Assembly: GCA_013399305.1 (NCBI GenBank)
Contig: VXAI01000340.1
Location: 179,947 to 243,946 of the forward strand
Length of the DNA stretch: 64,000 nucleotides
Origin: Rostratula benghalensis
Lineage: Eukaryota; Chordata; Aves; Charadriiformes; Rostratulidae
Reading direction: 5' to 3'
Shown here: positions 24,232-37,915 of the stretch, piece by piece
How positions within the stretch are numbered: the first letter of the stretch is position 1
How the letters are laid out: each line of letters starts with the position of its first letter
Notes under the pieces: generated by a model
What the model saw: only the letters and a program-made list of their open reading frames with translations
Told to the model about the DNA's origin: nothing
Database searches by the model: none
Made by a program: the position numbers and the translations under genes

Positions 24232-27200
24232 CTTGCAGTGATATTAGTTCTTATAGTATTTTCGTAGAGCACATGAAGTAAATGGGAGATGAGAGGTAAT
24301 AAGAAATATTGAATGCTGGTGGCAATATAAAGAAAAAGTGTTTTCACCAAGTATTCTTCTCAGGTCTTTTCTGTGGCCTCTTGCAATGTGGAGGCTGCAA
24401 GAGGACTAGACTTACTGTTAAGGGAATTAACAGGCAAAACATGACTGTCAGAGGTCTGAAATTCAAGCCTATATTTGCTAATATCTATCCATAAAAGCAA
24501 ATAGCTTCACTGGAATTTCACAACATTCAGCACATGCAAACATGCATTACTGATTTACCCTGACAAGTGACAGAATATGGCCTCAGATCAAGTTTGTAGG
24601 ACACATCCAGTAAACTGCAGTGGTCTTCTCTGAACCCACTGCAAAATCAAGTGTGACAGGAAACAGCTGAGAAGGAAGCTTAGAAAGCCATTACGTTATC
24701 TGATTTGACTGTGTAAAATGGGGCAAAGTTCAATTCAGATAATTCTGCTATTTTTGCTATTACAAATGCTTTTTGCTACTCCAGCAATCAATACAATAAT
24801 GAGAAATACCAACAAGGTGAACAGGAGCTTGGATGGGAAAAAAAATGGCTTCAGTCACTCACCTAGAGCTGAATTTTCCAAATTTAAAATAGGGTTTAAA
24901 TGGACTGTGCAACTAAATACAGTGATACAAGTCAATGTCATGCATATCAAAATATATGTAAGTTAACGTTAGTATATTGACAAATGTAAAGTTCAGATCT
25001 CACTTTCAATGCAGTCTCCAGTTGTAAAGTACATTCAAATTCTAGGATCCCATGTTCAACAGATTAATTTCTTCCATAAAGTCTCAGTGTATTGATATTT
25101 GTCAGACACTTGTGAGGAAAAACCTGTGGAAGGTGTTTTGGAAAAAGAAAGCAGTTTCCTATGCTGAATGAAATAATCTCACTGACAATTATAAGAAAGT
25201 ACGTTTTCAGTCAGGGATTTAAAGTTCGCTAGACTAAAACATCAGGTAACATTTTTCAAGATATATGAAGCAGGAAATACCAAGATATTGAAAAACATCA
25301 GGGTGAATATGTATTCGAACAATTTAAAAATTCAAACTCCTAACTTAGGTTACAAGAGTCATGGTTAGTGAGTCTCTAGAAAGTAGAGATTAGTACTTCT
25401 AGTTAAGTGTACTACATAGTTAAGAGTATGAGAAGTGCACAGGTATGGTCACAGGAAACACAATAGTATTCATTTTTCAACCATTTCACGTAAGTTTTAG
25501 ATTAGAGAGAGTCTGAGCCTATTATTTTTACAGCGGTGTTAAATCATTCCTTACGTCCTATAATCTAGCTTTTAACATTTGACTGCATTGGATCACATAA
25601 CCAGAGACTATGTCATAAGCAAAATTCACCAAATGATCAGAGGTTGATTAATTCTGGAGCTGCTTTGATTAATCCAAAGTCCCAAGTGTTGTAGAATATT
25701 TTGCATTTAGACAGCTATGTTATATAACTTATAAAACTAGGCATCAACACACATGGAAAGTCACTAGTACTCAAGTACTATAGACAAGACAGAGCCTCTA
25801 AAATTTACCTTAGGAAGATACTGTGGAATAAAAACTCTTTACTACTATAAGCTAATATTGATCTATTATTCATCTGAGAGCTGCATAATCATGCTACTTA
25901 TGCTTCATAATTTCATTTATGGGACTTTACTATCACATCTAAGTTCCCACTTCATATGTCTCATACTTAATGAAGTGTGTGGAGAAAGTCTGGTCTAGCT
26001 GGAAGCATGGATATTCTGCACCATGACAATGGAAGTCTCTCTGACACGTGGGACATAAAGGATCTCAAACACTAATCAAATAATCTGTTACCAAAAAAAT
26101 ATCTGAGCTACTAGGAAAAGGTATGTTTTCAACCTATAAGTAACAGACAGACGTAATTTTAAATTATTAGTTTTTAAAGCATTCCTTGTCAGAATGAAAA
26201 TTATACACTTCTTTCTCCACAGAATAAATTTTTTTTGGAGGGTTTATCTTAAACTATTATTTATAAGATTGGTGAACAAAACGTTTAGAGGTGTCAAACT
26301 AAGTTGACTTCACAGCTCTCCTCTGTCCTTTCAGGTAAGTCTTCACCAGGACTCTGGCTGTATCTGTAAAGCTGATCTAATTGTTTTAACTTCTAAGAAT
26401 CCTATCACATGATAATGGACTTTCCCTTTTTCAGAAAAACGCTCCCCACCGCAAAAACCTTCTTCCTTGCAGACAGTACTGCAGCAAGCCTGCACTTCAC
26501 TGCACCAATACCTGCAAGCATCAGGAGACTTCCACAACCACAGCCCCATGGAAAGTAACACATCTCCCTTCTGAAAATCTTTCAACCCCAAATCCACATA
26601 TTGTTGACTGTTTCTAGCCTACATCTGGTCTCAGAGATCCACGCATACTCAGATAACTCGGAATACACCCATCCAGAAAGATACTGCACTGAATTCTCAA
26701 TATACAAAAACCTGGTAGTTTTTAATAAAAAAGGGATAGATGAAGATTAGGCGTTCTGGGGTATTGCTCTAGAGCCACCAATCAGAACTGCAGTGGTTTG
26801 GCATTTTTAAGACCATTCTGTAATTTTCACAGAAAAGGACCAAAAAAGCATACCATGATGACATCTGTCAACTTGAGTGAATAATGACACAAATCTTTAA
26901 AGCTTACTTACTTTAAGGCTACTAATCTATGTGATGTACAGCAACAAATGCAAATACCCATGGCACGCAGGTGCTATGTTTGAACAGTAACTGAGGAACA
27001 TTTTGTTTTTGAAGTGATTAAATGTGAGATACAATATTCCCTATTGTGGTAGATGTTTGATATAATCCAGAGGGACTGTGACATTCCTCCCCAATTTGAC
27101 TGTCCCTTCTCACCCTCCTGTTCCTTAAGCCTACTTGTTGGGTGCTGCTTCATCTTTAGCAGCTGTACAGGACAGGACTATTGCTGTGTTAGGAGGACCA

Positions 27201-28044
27201 ACAAAGACAGTCTCAGTATGATTCAGTCCTCCTAATCCTTTCAGGATACAAGTTATTAATTCCTAAAGCATTTCTGTTCAAAAATCAAAGGACAGAATAC
27301 AGGTACAACAGTGTTACAATGTCTGCTGTTTCTGTTTATTAAATTAAATCCCCACACAAGATCTATTAAAAAAAAACTAAGGGTGTTTTTGCTACAACAG
27401 TCATGATCTTAGACTCATCCTTTGATCTCTCTTTTAGAATTCATTACTGTTTCTGCCAGACTGAGAAGCTTGGCTATGCCTCCCCATCCACTCCATTCTG
27501 GGATTTGCATGGGAATTTACCTGTTTTATTCTCCTCAGCTGATTCATGAAGTGCATGACTTGATTTAACCACGTCTTTCCTGTTAAAACTTTCTCGGGAA
27601 AGCACCTTCCCTATAATTGTAGAATAAATCTTATTTTGGGAGGTAGTTGCTGTACTAACCACTACTGATTTTCATTATAAAATTGTCTTCCTGGTAATGT
27701 AAAAGATAAAGTATTAAACAAAAAGAAAAAAACCCAAACGAACAAATAAACTCCAAATAAAAGCAACCAAAGAAAGAAACACAAAACCCAAAAAGCATGG
27801 CTGAACGTACATGCAACCCAACACAATGCATTTCTATTATGTCTGATTGTTACTCAATCAGATTCATATGTTCATGAGCAATACCCACTATTAGAAATTC
27901 TTAAGCTTTCCCACATCAAAATAAGCTTTCCTAACAGAAAACCTGCTAAGTAATTGGAAACTATGCAGGTGAGACACTTAACAGCTACGTTGAGAGAGAA
28001 CATGATGCTGCTTCAGTTTGGACAGCAGTAGTACTTCAGCTTCA
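24232..28044. other. AT-rich non-coding stretch
   Basis: No gene or repeat family recognised. An 82-codon plus-strand frame (24718-24966) starts with a hydrophobic segment resembling a signal peptide but turns into unremarkable sequence. A cysteine-rich 84-codon minus-strand frame (26343-26597) also lacks support. Both are treated as chance. Confidence 0.5.
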
Positions 28045-28096
28045 TTTTACCAGTAATTATACTGGTAAAATTTTACCAGTAATTATACTGGTAAAA
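28045..28096. repeat. Tandemly doubled palindrome, 2 x 26 bases
   Basis: The 26-base unit occurs twice without a spacer (28045-28070, 28071-28096), with no mismatch. Each unit is itself an inverted repeat with 11-base arms, TTTTACCAGTA and TACTGGTAAAA, around a four-base centre (ATTA). The tract can form either two small hairpins or one larger hairpin. Confidence 0.93.
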
Positions 28097-31000
28097 TACA
28101 TCTATTATGTGTTGGAAATTTCAGGGTTACCTCTTCTAGAAAACAAATAACAGTGTCTTTTGATACAGACCCTCAAAGTTCTCATTGCCTACTGAGACTG
28201 AGCAATGCAAATTACAGGAAGCTTATGTGAATTCTGTTAAAAGAATATAATGAGTTCTATCAAGAAACATTATACTTCTGCCCTGGAGCTGATTATCCTG
28301 GAGCACATAGGCAGGTCAAAGAGGTAGGGACTGAGTTAAAAAAAGCTCAAAGGTATTTAGTTTGTTGCAGCAGATAGCTGAAGTCTGAGGCATTGCCATC
28401 AATCGAGCAGATGTTTCCTTATGCTACTCTAAGGAACTTGAACTTAAATTAATCTTTACTGTACAGTGATTTATTCTGAATATTTTCTTAAGTTCTGTCT
28501 CTCTCAAAGAGTAGTGGGTCTTTATAAACACATTTAGAACCAACTTACTTATGTTTACATGCAGCCTTTTTCAATGTCAACAATAACATTTAAAGGACAC
28601 TTCTGTCTCCTAAGACGGAAGCAACTCACGTTAAGCCATTGTTCTTCTCACAAGTGGTCTCTAAACTGCTGTATTCAGTAATGTGAGAAACAGCTCCAAG
28701 AATTGTACAGAACCTGCTACTGAGCAACACCTATAATTGAATCAGGTCTGCAGAGCAGCAAGGACATTAGCACTTACATCTTCAGACAAATTTTTCCATA
28801 AAGTTTATTTCCTGCTAGTTTCAGACTTCTAAACCACCTAGGATGAACTTGATTTCCTCCACCCCATCCCAAATCTCCCATTTAACAATTCTCATCACAC
28901 CTAACAAAATAAAGGCTTTATATCCTAAAACCACTTTGTGTTTGTCTTAGATGGGTTCAGGCAGCTCACACTCCCATAAAGCTTTTCTCCAGCCCCAAGT
29001 TACCGTTCACCCTCTCACAAGCATTCATTGATCTTGAGTGCAAGGATAAGCAGCTGCAGGAGGTGGTTCATTGCTTTTCCCTCTGTTTTTTTTTCACATG
29101 TGTTTACGCTTTGTGTAGTACAGGCACTAAAAAGTGTCAATACTTTCCAGAACCATCAAATTCACCCTTGGTGCATACTACAAAGATCCTCTGTGAGTCT
29201 GCATCTGACAAGGACCTCGAGGTGAGCACAAATACAAGCACTCATCAGCAAGTACATAACAACCCTAAATTCCACCCAAATTTCTCAGCAGAGGAAAATG
29301 TATCCAGGGAATCCTCATTAATCAGACAGGCTGTCTGTTACTCTGAATACATTCAGGAAACTGTATTTGCAGGGTTTTTTTTAAAGGAAAGACATGAGAC
29401 AAAGGAAGTATGACCTGTAGCATCACTTTTTTTCTTGTTGTTGTTGTTGTATTTTTTTACAATCAACAATTAACTACAATTATCAGAATGTTATTTTGCC
29501 TTTTAAAGACTGCTTAGCACCAGTGAAATATTTAGCAACCTCTCATATGCAATAGGTATGCAGACGTTGTCCATTCAATATTTAACATATTTTACACAAT
29601 AATCTGCAACAGCCGGCATTTATTTTAAATAATATTTCAAGTATGCTGCTAAGTAACACATTTAATGGCTGACTGGAACATATTACAATAAAGTTATAGT
29701 GGTATAAATTTAACTATGGAAAGTTTTAACCATAAATATATTTATTATAGTTCAACATACTGGTTAGTGCTGAATTTATCTTCAAAAAAAGTTTATTTCT
29801 CTTTGTATATAATATAAATTATAAGAGACAGATATTAGGTAAACCTAACATTACATTGGGCCAAACGTAATTAGTCCTAGATTACATTGCTTGAAATCTT
29901 CATTAGCTACTTTGACTGAAGTGATTGCAAACACCACTAACACTTTCAGATTTACTTTCAGATAGTATGGTTTTGAACATAAATATTTGTTGCAGCAGAA
30001 GGCAACAAGGTATCAGGGTGGGCTCTATTGTAGTTTTCACATATTTCTGCAGATTTTAAAGACATGGCCTCATTTGTAGCCAGCTAGCTCATTACTTCCA
30101 GGTCACTTTTTCATCCCTTACTGCACTTACACATTTAAATTCTCAGAATGCCTTGCTCTTGGAAAAAAAAATCAGCACAAAATGAACAGAATATAAAAAT
30201 CTTCAGTCTGTAATTTTGCCCTGATTTTCATCTGTAGTTTCTTATAACTGGAAATGTAAGCTTTAGGCAACTGCTTCATCCTTTTGAAGTTTTCTGTTGT
30301 TTAGGCTCTGTTTGCCTGGAATGACAGCCTTCCTGAATCTTATGAGACCCAGTTTTGCAGGCTATGCGCAGATATCATCTTCTGATTTTATGACAAGTCT
30401 GCTCCATGAAAGGAGGCTGTAATCATAGCTGATCATTACTTTCATAATAGTAGCTGCAGCAGTTAAAGGACTGAGGAGCTTTAGGAAAAACATGGCACCT
30501 CATATTTCACATTTAAGATTTGCAGTAGAGCATCAGTTTAAATCCTAATTTAAATCTAAATAATTCCACTCAAGTACAAGGAAGTTTGGCTCTATATTGT
30601 TAATAAAACCAGTCCATTTTAACAAGTACTTTGTTGAAATCTCTGTTACAGCTAATATGCAAAAAAAACCTAATAGAACACATTATAAAACTTTAGATTT
30701 CAACAAGTCTAACTTGCAACTCTTCATTCTATCCCCAACAAAACCTATAAAAGACACCTTTTTAAGTAAAATAAAATTAAGATCTTAGAGTTAAATACAC
30801 ATTCAAATGTCTTTATGCCTTAATGTTTTGTGCTGCCATCATGACATTTCATAGTCTGTACGGCACAATGACTGTATTTTTCTTGAATGCTGCTTTCTAT
30901 GCTGATTAATACATATTAATCTCACTGATGTCATCCATTTTCCTTCCAAGTGTTGATTTTTTACTTTTCATATACAGTATTTGCTTCATACTTTCATCAC

Positions 31001-34000
31001 AGTTGACTTCTACGTATATTCAGACAGTGAATTGCATATGCAGCTGTACAACACACCTCTTTATATTATGAGTATCTTTTCATTACAACTACTCATAAAC
31101 TGCCATGAATTTCACCAAACCAACTTATGAGAGTACAACAAAAAGGACATCTTCAGCAGCCAGCAATTTGAAATGGAGTTGTCTCCATTTCTCTGAATTT
31201 CTTTAAACAGCATTCAGAATACTCATTTTCCTTTAACTTTGGCCTCAATTTTACACCTAAATTGTCTTTGCTCAGGAACCTTACAGTATACTCTGAGGAG
31301 GTTCCCTATCATATGTTAAATTACATAATACGTGATTGCTATGAATATAATAAATTCAGAATCAACCTCTTATGAAAGCCAAAATTTAAGCAATAACTCT
31401 TCTCTACTTTTAGCTGTAGTTATATAACTCTAATTAGTTTTAATTACATGAGACAAGGGAATCTCTACATGATGTTGCAGATATCCTTTCCAACAAAAAT
31501 GCCATCAAGCTAGTTTGCTTCAAAAATATTTGTGCACCTTTCCTCATTTATCAATTCTGTGTTTCTCTTGAAATTCTCTACAGGCCTGTGTAAAATTATA
31601 CAGAACCCTTCAGGATTCTAGCTTGTTCTGAATCATACGGGTTACTGCAACTGTTTTAAGGATAGTTACAAAGATGTTAGAGACAATGTCTTTCTTGATA
31701 ATGCCAGATGAGCTAAAAAGGAACAATGGTCACAAACTATTGCTTGGAAGGTTTCAGCTGGACATCAGAAAAGCAAGATCTTCATTAGGATGGTAGTCTA
31801 GCAATTAGATAAGTCTACTCAAAGATTCCTGTAATTTTTATCCCTTGCAGATTTGCAGGTCTCACCTGGACAAGGCTTTGAGCACCTGAGCCAACTTTGA
31901 AGCTAGCCTTGCTTGGAGAAATAAGGTCAAAAAAGTACCATATGTCCTTGTCAACCAACTTTTCCACTAATTTATGGACCTATATATAAAACTAAATGCT
32001 GCATTTTCAATTTTCAGTATCAGTTGTCAAACAGTCACACTGATGTGCTTAATAACTTTCAAACAATCCTTACTAGCTTAACTTGCAAGTGCTCCTGGGT
32101 ACGTGGACTAGAAGACTGTAAAAGCTGCAAATAATATTTTTCCCATTACTGTTATCATGCAAAAATCATCGGGATTTGCAATTCAAATATGAAGTGTATG
32201 AAGAGCAAGTAGAGTTGCAGTCAGGAGGGCAAACATCTGTTGGAAGTTGTATTGGCAGATACACGAGGCTAGTTGTTATAGACGTTATCTGTCTTGGTTA
32301 CATAGCATGACTTCAAATTCTCCTCTTCCTGGAATCCAAATCAACAGAAGTTGCATTGGCTAGATAAGTTGGGGAATAAGAGAAATCTCTCTGCTGATTA
32401 TACGTTGGACCATGCATTTATCTGCATACTAGGAAAAGAATGATTAACTTTTGCATTCCATAAAATGTGAATGGACTTCCCTGAAACTACTTTAAAAAGC
32501 CTCTTTTCATAGTGTGAGAGGGAGAGATATGCAAAAGCTCTGCCAACTTTCAGTACTCAGTTTGATGCTGCTGCTCATTGAAAACAGCATCAAAAAGAAG
32601 CTGCAGTCAAAAATGTGTTTTGCCAGAAGCTATGGAACAGTCACTTTACACCAGTGAATCCAGAAACAAATTTAGCAAGATTATTACTTCCTTCTCTTGC
32701 AGTCATCCTGCAGTGTTGTTGATGCTACTTCAGTAACACACCTTGTTATACTCATCTAGGAGTACCTGTCAAACATAATTTGTATGCTAAAAAAGAGAAA
32801 AGGAAAATTTTCTTATGAATTTTTCCATGGCACCTAAGCACCTAAATCATCTAAGCAGCTTACAAGTTCCTGTACTACAGCAAAGATTGTCTACATCCAC
32901 ATGTTCACTTTGGCAACAAAGGAAGGTTTTACCTTCCTCCCCCAAGCCCTTCCTGTTATCCAAAGCTGAGCGCTGCACACATCATATGAATAAAACATTC
33001 TTTCCCCCATTTCTTATATGCTGTTTAGAAGTTATCTAATACAAGATTCCAATAAGTTGATTTTATTTATACAGTATTTCCATAGAAGCTGATTTAAAGA
33101 ACTTACTGTTACTGTGGAACAGTTCCTTATCTAATGTTCCTCCCTTTAAAAGCATCTTCTATTTTAAAAATTATGCTGAGAACATTAAACTCTATTAAGA
33201 ATTTTAATTTTACTCTCCATGGATTTTTGAGTTTACAGTTTAGAAAGAGTTTGTATTTTATACTGGTCAGCAACTTGATGCAATCATAAATACAATTTCA
33301 AAGCACTCCAGCATTTTGGAAAAAGGGGAAACAACCACAGAGGCTATGCTGTCCAGCTCTGCAGTAGCTGTGGGACTCTGTCGCAAGTCATTCTGGAGAT
33401 TGTATTAGCATAGGATTATGTCACAACTAGTTATTATGATTTTAACAAGTGCTTTTTATTCCCATGCTAACAGGTTTACATCGTAATTTATCTTCTTAGT
33501 AAAGATGGACCATTACAGTTCTACATGAGAGAAATAACTGTCACACTGTAATTTGTCTACTGTGTCACTTACCTCACATTGCAACAAGGTCTGTAAATCT
33601 GCTTGAAAAAGCCTTCAGGAATAGCTAGACCTGGAAGGAAGCTTGAGTGTAGATTCTGGGTAACCACTATGCAAAATAGACTCACTTAGAACTCGTTACC
33701 ACCTTAATATAAAAAGTCCAGAAGGCTAACATTATGAACAGAGAGATACAAACTCCACTTAGTTTGCTTATTATATTGGGACAGTACATGAATGCCATCT
33801 TACCTCATAACCAAACATCTGCAGGTTTAGAATGAGCATCCCCTTAACAAAACAAAAAGTAAAAAAAACCCTTCCAACCATATCAGTTTCACCTAACTGA
33901 ATGCTTATCTCTATGTCAAAAAACAGTCTTTATCCATTGGAAGGTATACTTAGGCATTAAATCGAAGTAGAGGCTTCAACACTCCTCATCTTTGCTGCCT

Positions 34001-35089
34001 ACACAGCAGTGGTGGAATGTATGCTGCCTACCTAGACAATCCCACTGCAGACACCAGGAAAGGTACCTCCAGAGAACAATTCTACCTGTTTTGGAATGAG
34101 AACTGTAATGCACCACTAAAAGAGCCTAGACAATTAACAAACCAGAAACTCACTACATAAGACTATAGATAAGTGCAGATAAATTCCACGCAACGAAAAA
34201 GAAAATGAGGAAGATTTGAGATGACACTAAAGATCAGAGTTCTGCTCTGCAGGTGCTCATTTAAGAAAGCAAACTGAAGCAGAGGTTTCACAGGCACATT
34301 GATTTGTTAAACTATACAGGCAGCTGGCAAGTATAATGCCATGAATAATCATGATTACAATAATTTGCAAGTACAACATGATATAGGTGGAAAGAATTAG
34401 TTTTTCAAGGTTAGTCCTTTAAAGACATGCTTGTACAAGCTGTTGTAAGTAGAGATGAACTGGCTTCAAACAAGCCATGGAAAGGCAGTTAATGTGGTGC
34501 CAAGCTAGAGAAAACAACTCTGCAGAAGGCACAAGCTGAAAGGTAAAATGAGCCAAGTAGAAGTTAAATTAAGGGCATGTGAATTTACTGACCAAGACGC
34601 CAACTCTAGCAAAGTATAAAGGCCTGGAAAAAAACTAGGAAATCCAAAGCAGAAGGGTTCATTCAAGGCAGGGAAACATGAGAAGACAGAGCTAAGAAAC
34701 ACAGCAACTTCCATTAACATTATATTTTAGTTACTGTTGTTAAACACCAATTTCATAAAAGAAGCAGCATTCAAATTTCTGTGAGATTGCCCTGACTAGT
34801 TCTCTTGCCTAAAGCTTGGAGCACAGTAGATTATCTAATTCATAGTTCAAAACAACAGCTGGACTTTGAGAAGTAAAAATTAATAGTCATACCTAGTCTG
34901 TAGGCATGTTTGTAATAGCACCTACATTTCATTGGAATAAAATAAATAATCAATCTATTTCTGTACCTCCAACTCTCTTTCAGCTCAAGTGAAAAAATAA
35001 ACAGATCTTGAATGGTTCATTGCACATTCTTGAGTTCCCAAAATACAGATCACAAACAGAGTCTTGGCTGTTCCCAGAACGTATATAAT
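28097..35089. other. Long AT-rich non-coding stretch
   Basis: About 7 kb without a recognised repeat or gene. The absence of CR1 or other repeats over such a length is notable but not decisive. The part at about 29450-29960 is dense in TAAT and ATTA steps. Open frames remain short; the longest (29063-29413, 116 codons) has no family resemblance. Confidence 0.5.
29435..29450. repeat. Short TTG microsatellite
   Basis: Five TTG units followed by a T-rich run. It is small and perfect; no role is visible. Confidence 0.75.
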
Positions 35090-35830
35090 ATCTGAGCATG
35101 CTTTTACTTGCACCTGAGCAGCAATAAATGAGGTTGTCAAGTGCTTCACTGCTTGTGCTCAGGGTCAGTGGTGCTGCCCACCTCCGTAACCAGGGATAAC
35201 ACTGCTGTGAGAAACAGCTGTGAGAAGTGTGACCTACACACCTCTTTGCTCAGGAGCTGCATTTAAGATAAATCATGTGCCCTCAACCCTAGCTTGGGCT
35301 GGCCTGTGGCGTGCATCGGCCTAGTCAGAGCCTGACATGCATATTTGTGTTGGTGACCTGACCTTAGACTTCCCCCATCACTGTGAACTTGCCTAGCAAT
35401 CTGGACTCCCAGCTGAACCTAGCTGATGCCAGATCTGCCCTGCTCACAGTGTTCAGCTTGGTGAGGCTCTACCAGCTGCATTGCTGGGTTTGGTTCCCCA
35501 TCCCTTATGGAGCAAGGAGCCCTTGGTGCTCCCTGGTAGTAGCTTTGGGAGTCATGGGGACTCTGCTTGTTCTCTCAAAAAAAGGACAGAGGGAGAGTTG
35601 ATTTAGGGAGCTGACTGTGCATGGGGTACATTAGCGTTTCACTTCAGATCAGATATGATGTTGAAGCAATCTGCCAGTCATCCATGCTGCTGTCTGCATT
35701 ACAGACCAGCCTCCGAGGGGAGAAACTGAACTCTCTCAGGAGATGAGATCTCCGTGCTAAAAAATGTGCAGCCTGTGGAACCAGTCTGCGGAACCAGTCT
35801 GCGTTACTTGCTGTACGATGTGTCTTTAAA
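35090..35830. other. GC-richer block, possible degraded LTR or other repeat
   Basis: The composition changes sharply from the AT-rich flanks. At the left end a TATATAAT-like box, an AATAAA signal and then a pyrimidine/GT-rich stretch follow one another (35080-35170), an order also seen in long terminal repeats. I found no matching second copy and no clear TG...CA ends, so the LTR reading is only a guess. Near the right end, a 13-base unit GGAACCAGTCTGC is repeated in tandem at 35777-35802. An open frame of 72 codons inside is not recognised. Confidence 0.3.
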
Positions 35831-35993
35831 TACAGCGGGGGATACATGTAAAGAAAGCACGAATAATATAAAACATTATTCATAAACAAGTAATTGTTTA
35901 ATATCCTAGCAGTGAATATGTAACCTGCATCTATAGAGTTAGTTTGGTAGAAGTGAAAAGTTTCAAGCAAATCTCTGATGTTTTTATTTATAG

Positions 35994-36137
35994 GTAAAAC
36001 TACACAAGTTAGAGTTGCTGCACAATTATATATGTTACGACTCCAGAAGGAAACTTTGGAAGAAATCTCACTGCAGACATTTTCCCAAGTTTTCTGCCAT
36101 GTTAGAAAATTTACTATTCAGCCTCAAGTAAATGATC
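35994..36137 (+). CDS. Candidate coding exon, unrecognised protein (weak)
   Basis: A 144-base segment lies between an acceptor-like TTTTTATTTATAG and a perfect donor, GTAAGT at 36138. The open frame through it gives about 47 residues, including VRVAAQLYMLRLQKE and SLQTFSQVFCHVRKF, with an amphipathic look and balanced amino acids unlike most AT-driven frames here. Both borders fall after the first base of a codon (phase 1-1), so the exon could be skipped or shuffled without breaking frame, as is common in extracellular proteins. I do not recognise the protein. The frame stays open only to 36190, and the pyrimidine tract is modest. No partner exons were found nearby. Chance remains the more likely explanation. 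Confidence 0.2.
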
Positions 36138-36830
36138 GTAAGTTGTCAGGAAGCTTAGCAGTACTCAATGACATATTTAAATTGAGCTGAATGGCACCGC
36201 TGACCTTCTCAATGGACACTTTCACAAATCATTTTCAGTGGCACTAATTTGTAACCTTATTGGCAGCCTCAGAAGACTAGAGACATTATGTGATGTACAA
36301 CATTTACTAAAAGGCAAAAACCTTAGCCCTACTTTGGCATATAAAATATAAATAAACAAATTAATTTCAGCCACATGGAATTAAACCCATTATTATCTGG
36401 AGGTGATCATCCTAGATTTTCTGAATGGCACCTTGGCTGTGAGGCCTGGATGAAGAGTAACTCAGCATCTGCTTTTACTTTTCTAGAAGGAAGAAAAGGG
36501 AATTCTCGATCTGTCAAACTATGCTTCCCATATGTATTTATCCTTTTAGCAATACATAGCTATCATGCATATGCAATATTCAAAGGACTTTTTCTTTTGG
36601 AACTTTTCCAATTTCTTCATTGAGTTTTGTTTCAAGTATTTTTAAGTGAGGTCTCAAGCATGTAATTACTTTTCTAACCTATCAGGAAAGATGTGTTGCT
36701 ACCAATCACACAGGAATCTCAAAGTAGTACGGAAAATAACAATCCAGTCCATTTAGCTAGTGATTAGAAACGCAAGCAACAAGCAAACAGACACAGAAGT
36801 AGTGAATTAGTCCAAAATTTCTAAGCATTT

Positions 36831-36859
36831 GTTTTGTTTTGGTTTGGTTTGGTTTTTTT
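36831..36859. repeat. TTTTG/TTTGG low-complexity tract
   Basis: Consecutive GTTTT and GGTTT units ending in a T run. It is simple sequence of no visible function. Confidence 0.75.
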
Positions 36860-37881
36860 AAGCATAGCAAAATTACATTGGTGACAATAATAAATTTTTG
36901 GGACTTGGTACAATTTTCCGAATTCATAGAAAAATTACGATTCTCTTATAAATCAGTTAAGAAGTAAAAGCCTAATTTCATAGCCTGTTATGAAATGAAA
37001 CAGAGATTTACTATTAAGAAATTGAATTGTGCTCTCAAGAATTAGTATAGAAACATAATGATATTACTTTGGAAAGTGTCTAGCAGCTGCTTTCAATATC
37101 CTTGGTTTTGCCAGGATTTTTTTATGATATTGCAAACAGCTGCTCTTCTAGTACACAGTATGCCTGTCATCTGTCTGTCAAATGATTTCATTTCAGCATA
37201 AACAAGGAACAGTTTGGTCTCAAAAATAGGACTGAGTCAGCAGTCAACAGGAGAGGATTCACAGAACCTATTCCCTGTAAAGAAGAATCTATTATCTCTA
37301 GCCTGTAAATTTCTTTCTTGCAGTAACTGTGTTTTATGTATGCAACTGGAATGACCTATTCTCCATTGCAATTTGCAGTTGCAGATTGTGGAACCTATAT
37401 GTTATGTAGAAGGTGGGGCTTTTGCCTAGGGTGTGAGGGAATCATATCGCTTTAATCGAGACTGACAGGCAGTTACTTGCCAAGGTCTCATCAAAGGGCA
37501 GTGCTGATTAAGGAAAGGGCTTATTGGCTGTAAGTGGTCTCAACTATTGGGGTGCCCTGAGCATCATTTTCCAGTTGGTATACAGGCTAACATGACTCTA
37601 TCATTTTCCTTGCCAGTGTTCTTTGGCAGGGCTGAGTTCTAACAGTCTTCCTGTTATGGCATGGTTAAGATGGTCAGTCGAGTAAGAGTGTGCATCATGG
37701 CTAGTGACAGCTTCTAAGAAGTAATGTGAGCTGTGGCAATGACTGAGAAGTTAGGGTGTGACACAGGGATGGGTTTATGAGCTGGCTGCTACCACTCAGG
37801 AAAGAAATTTTAGAATGATAAAAAGGCTCATGAAAAAGTTCATAAGGAAGTCAGCTCAGTGTGTAGCAGTAGTGAAAACGG

Positions 37882-37915
37882 AAAAAAAAAACAACAAAAA
37901 ACAACAAACAAAAAC
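37882..37915. repeat. A-rich tract with CAA units
   Basis: A run of A followed by ACAACAAAAA-type units. It may be plain low complexity or the tail of an eroded plus-strand retroposon; no body was recognised upstream. Confidence 0.7.

Noticed and set aside
24718..24966. 82-codon frame with a signal-peptide-like start
   Set aside because: The hydrophobic start comes from T-rich sequence. The rest shows no domain and there is no acceptable neighbouring exon.
26343..26597. Cysteine-rich 84-codon minus-strand frame resembling a small secreted peptide
   Set aside because: Cysteine spacing fits no family I know, and there is no signal peptide or splice context.
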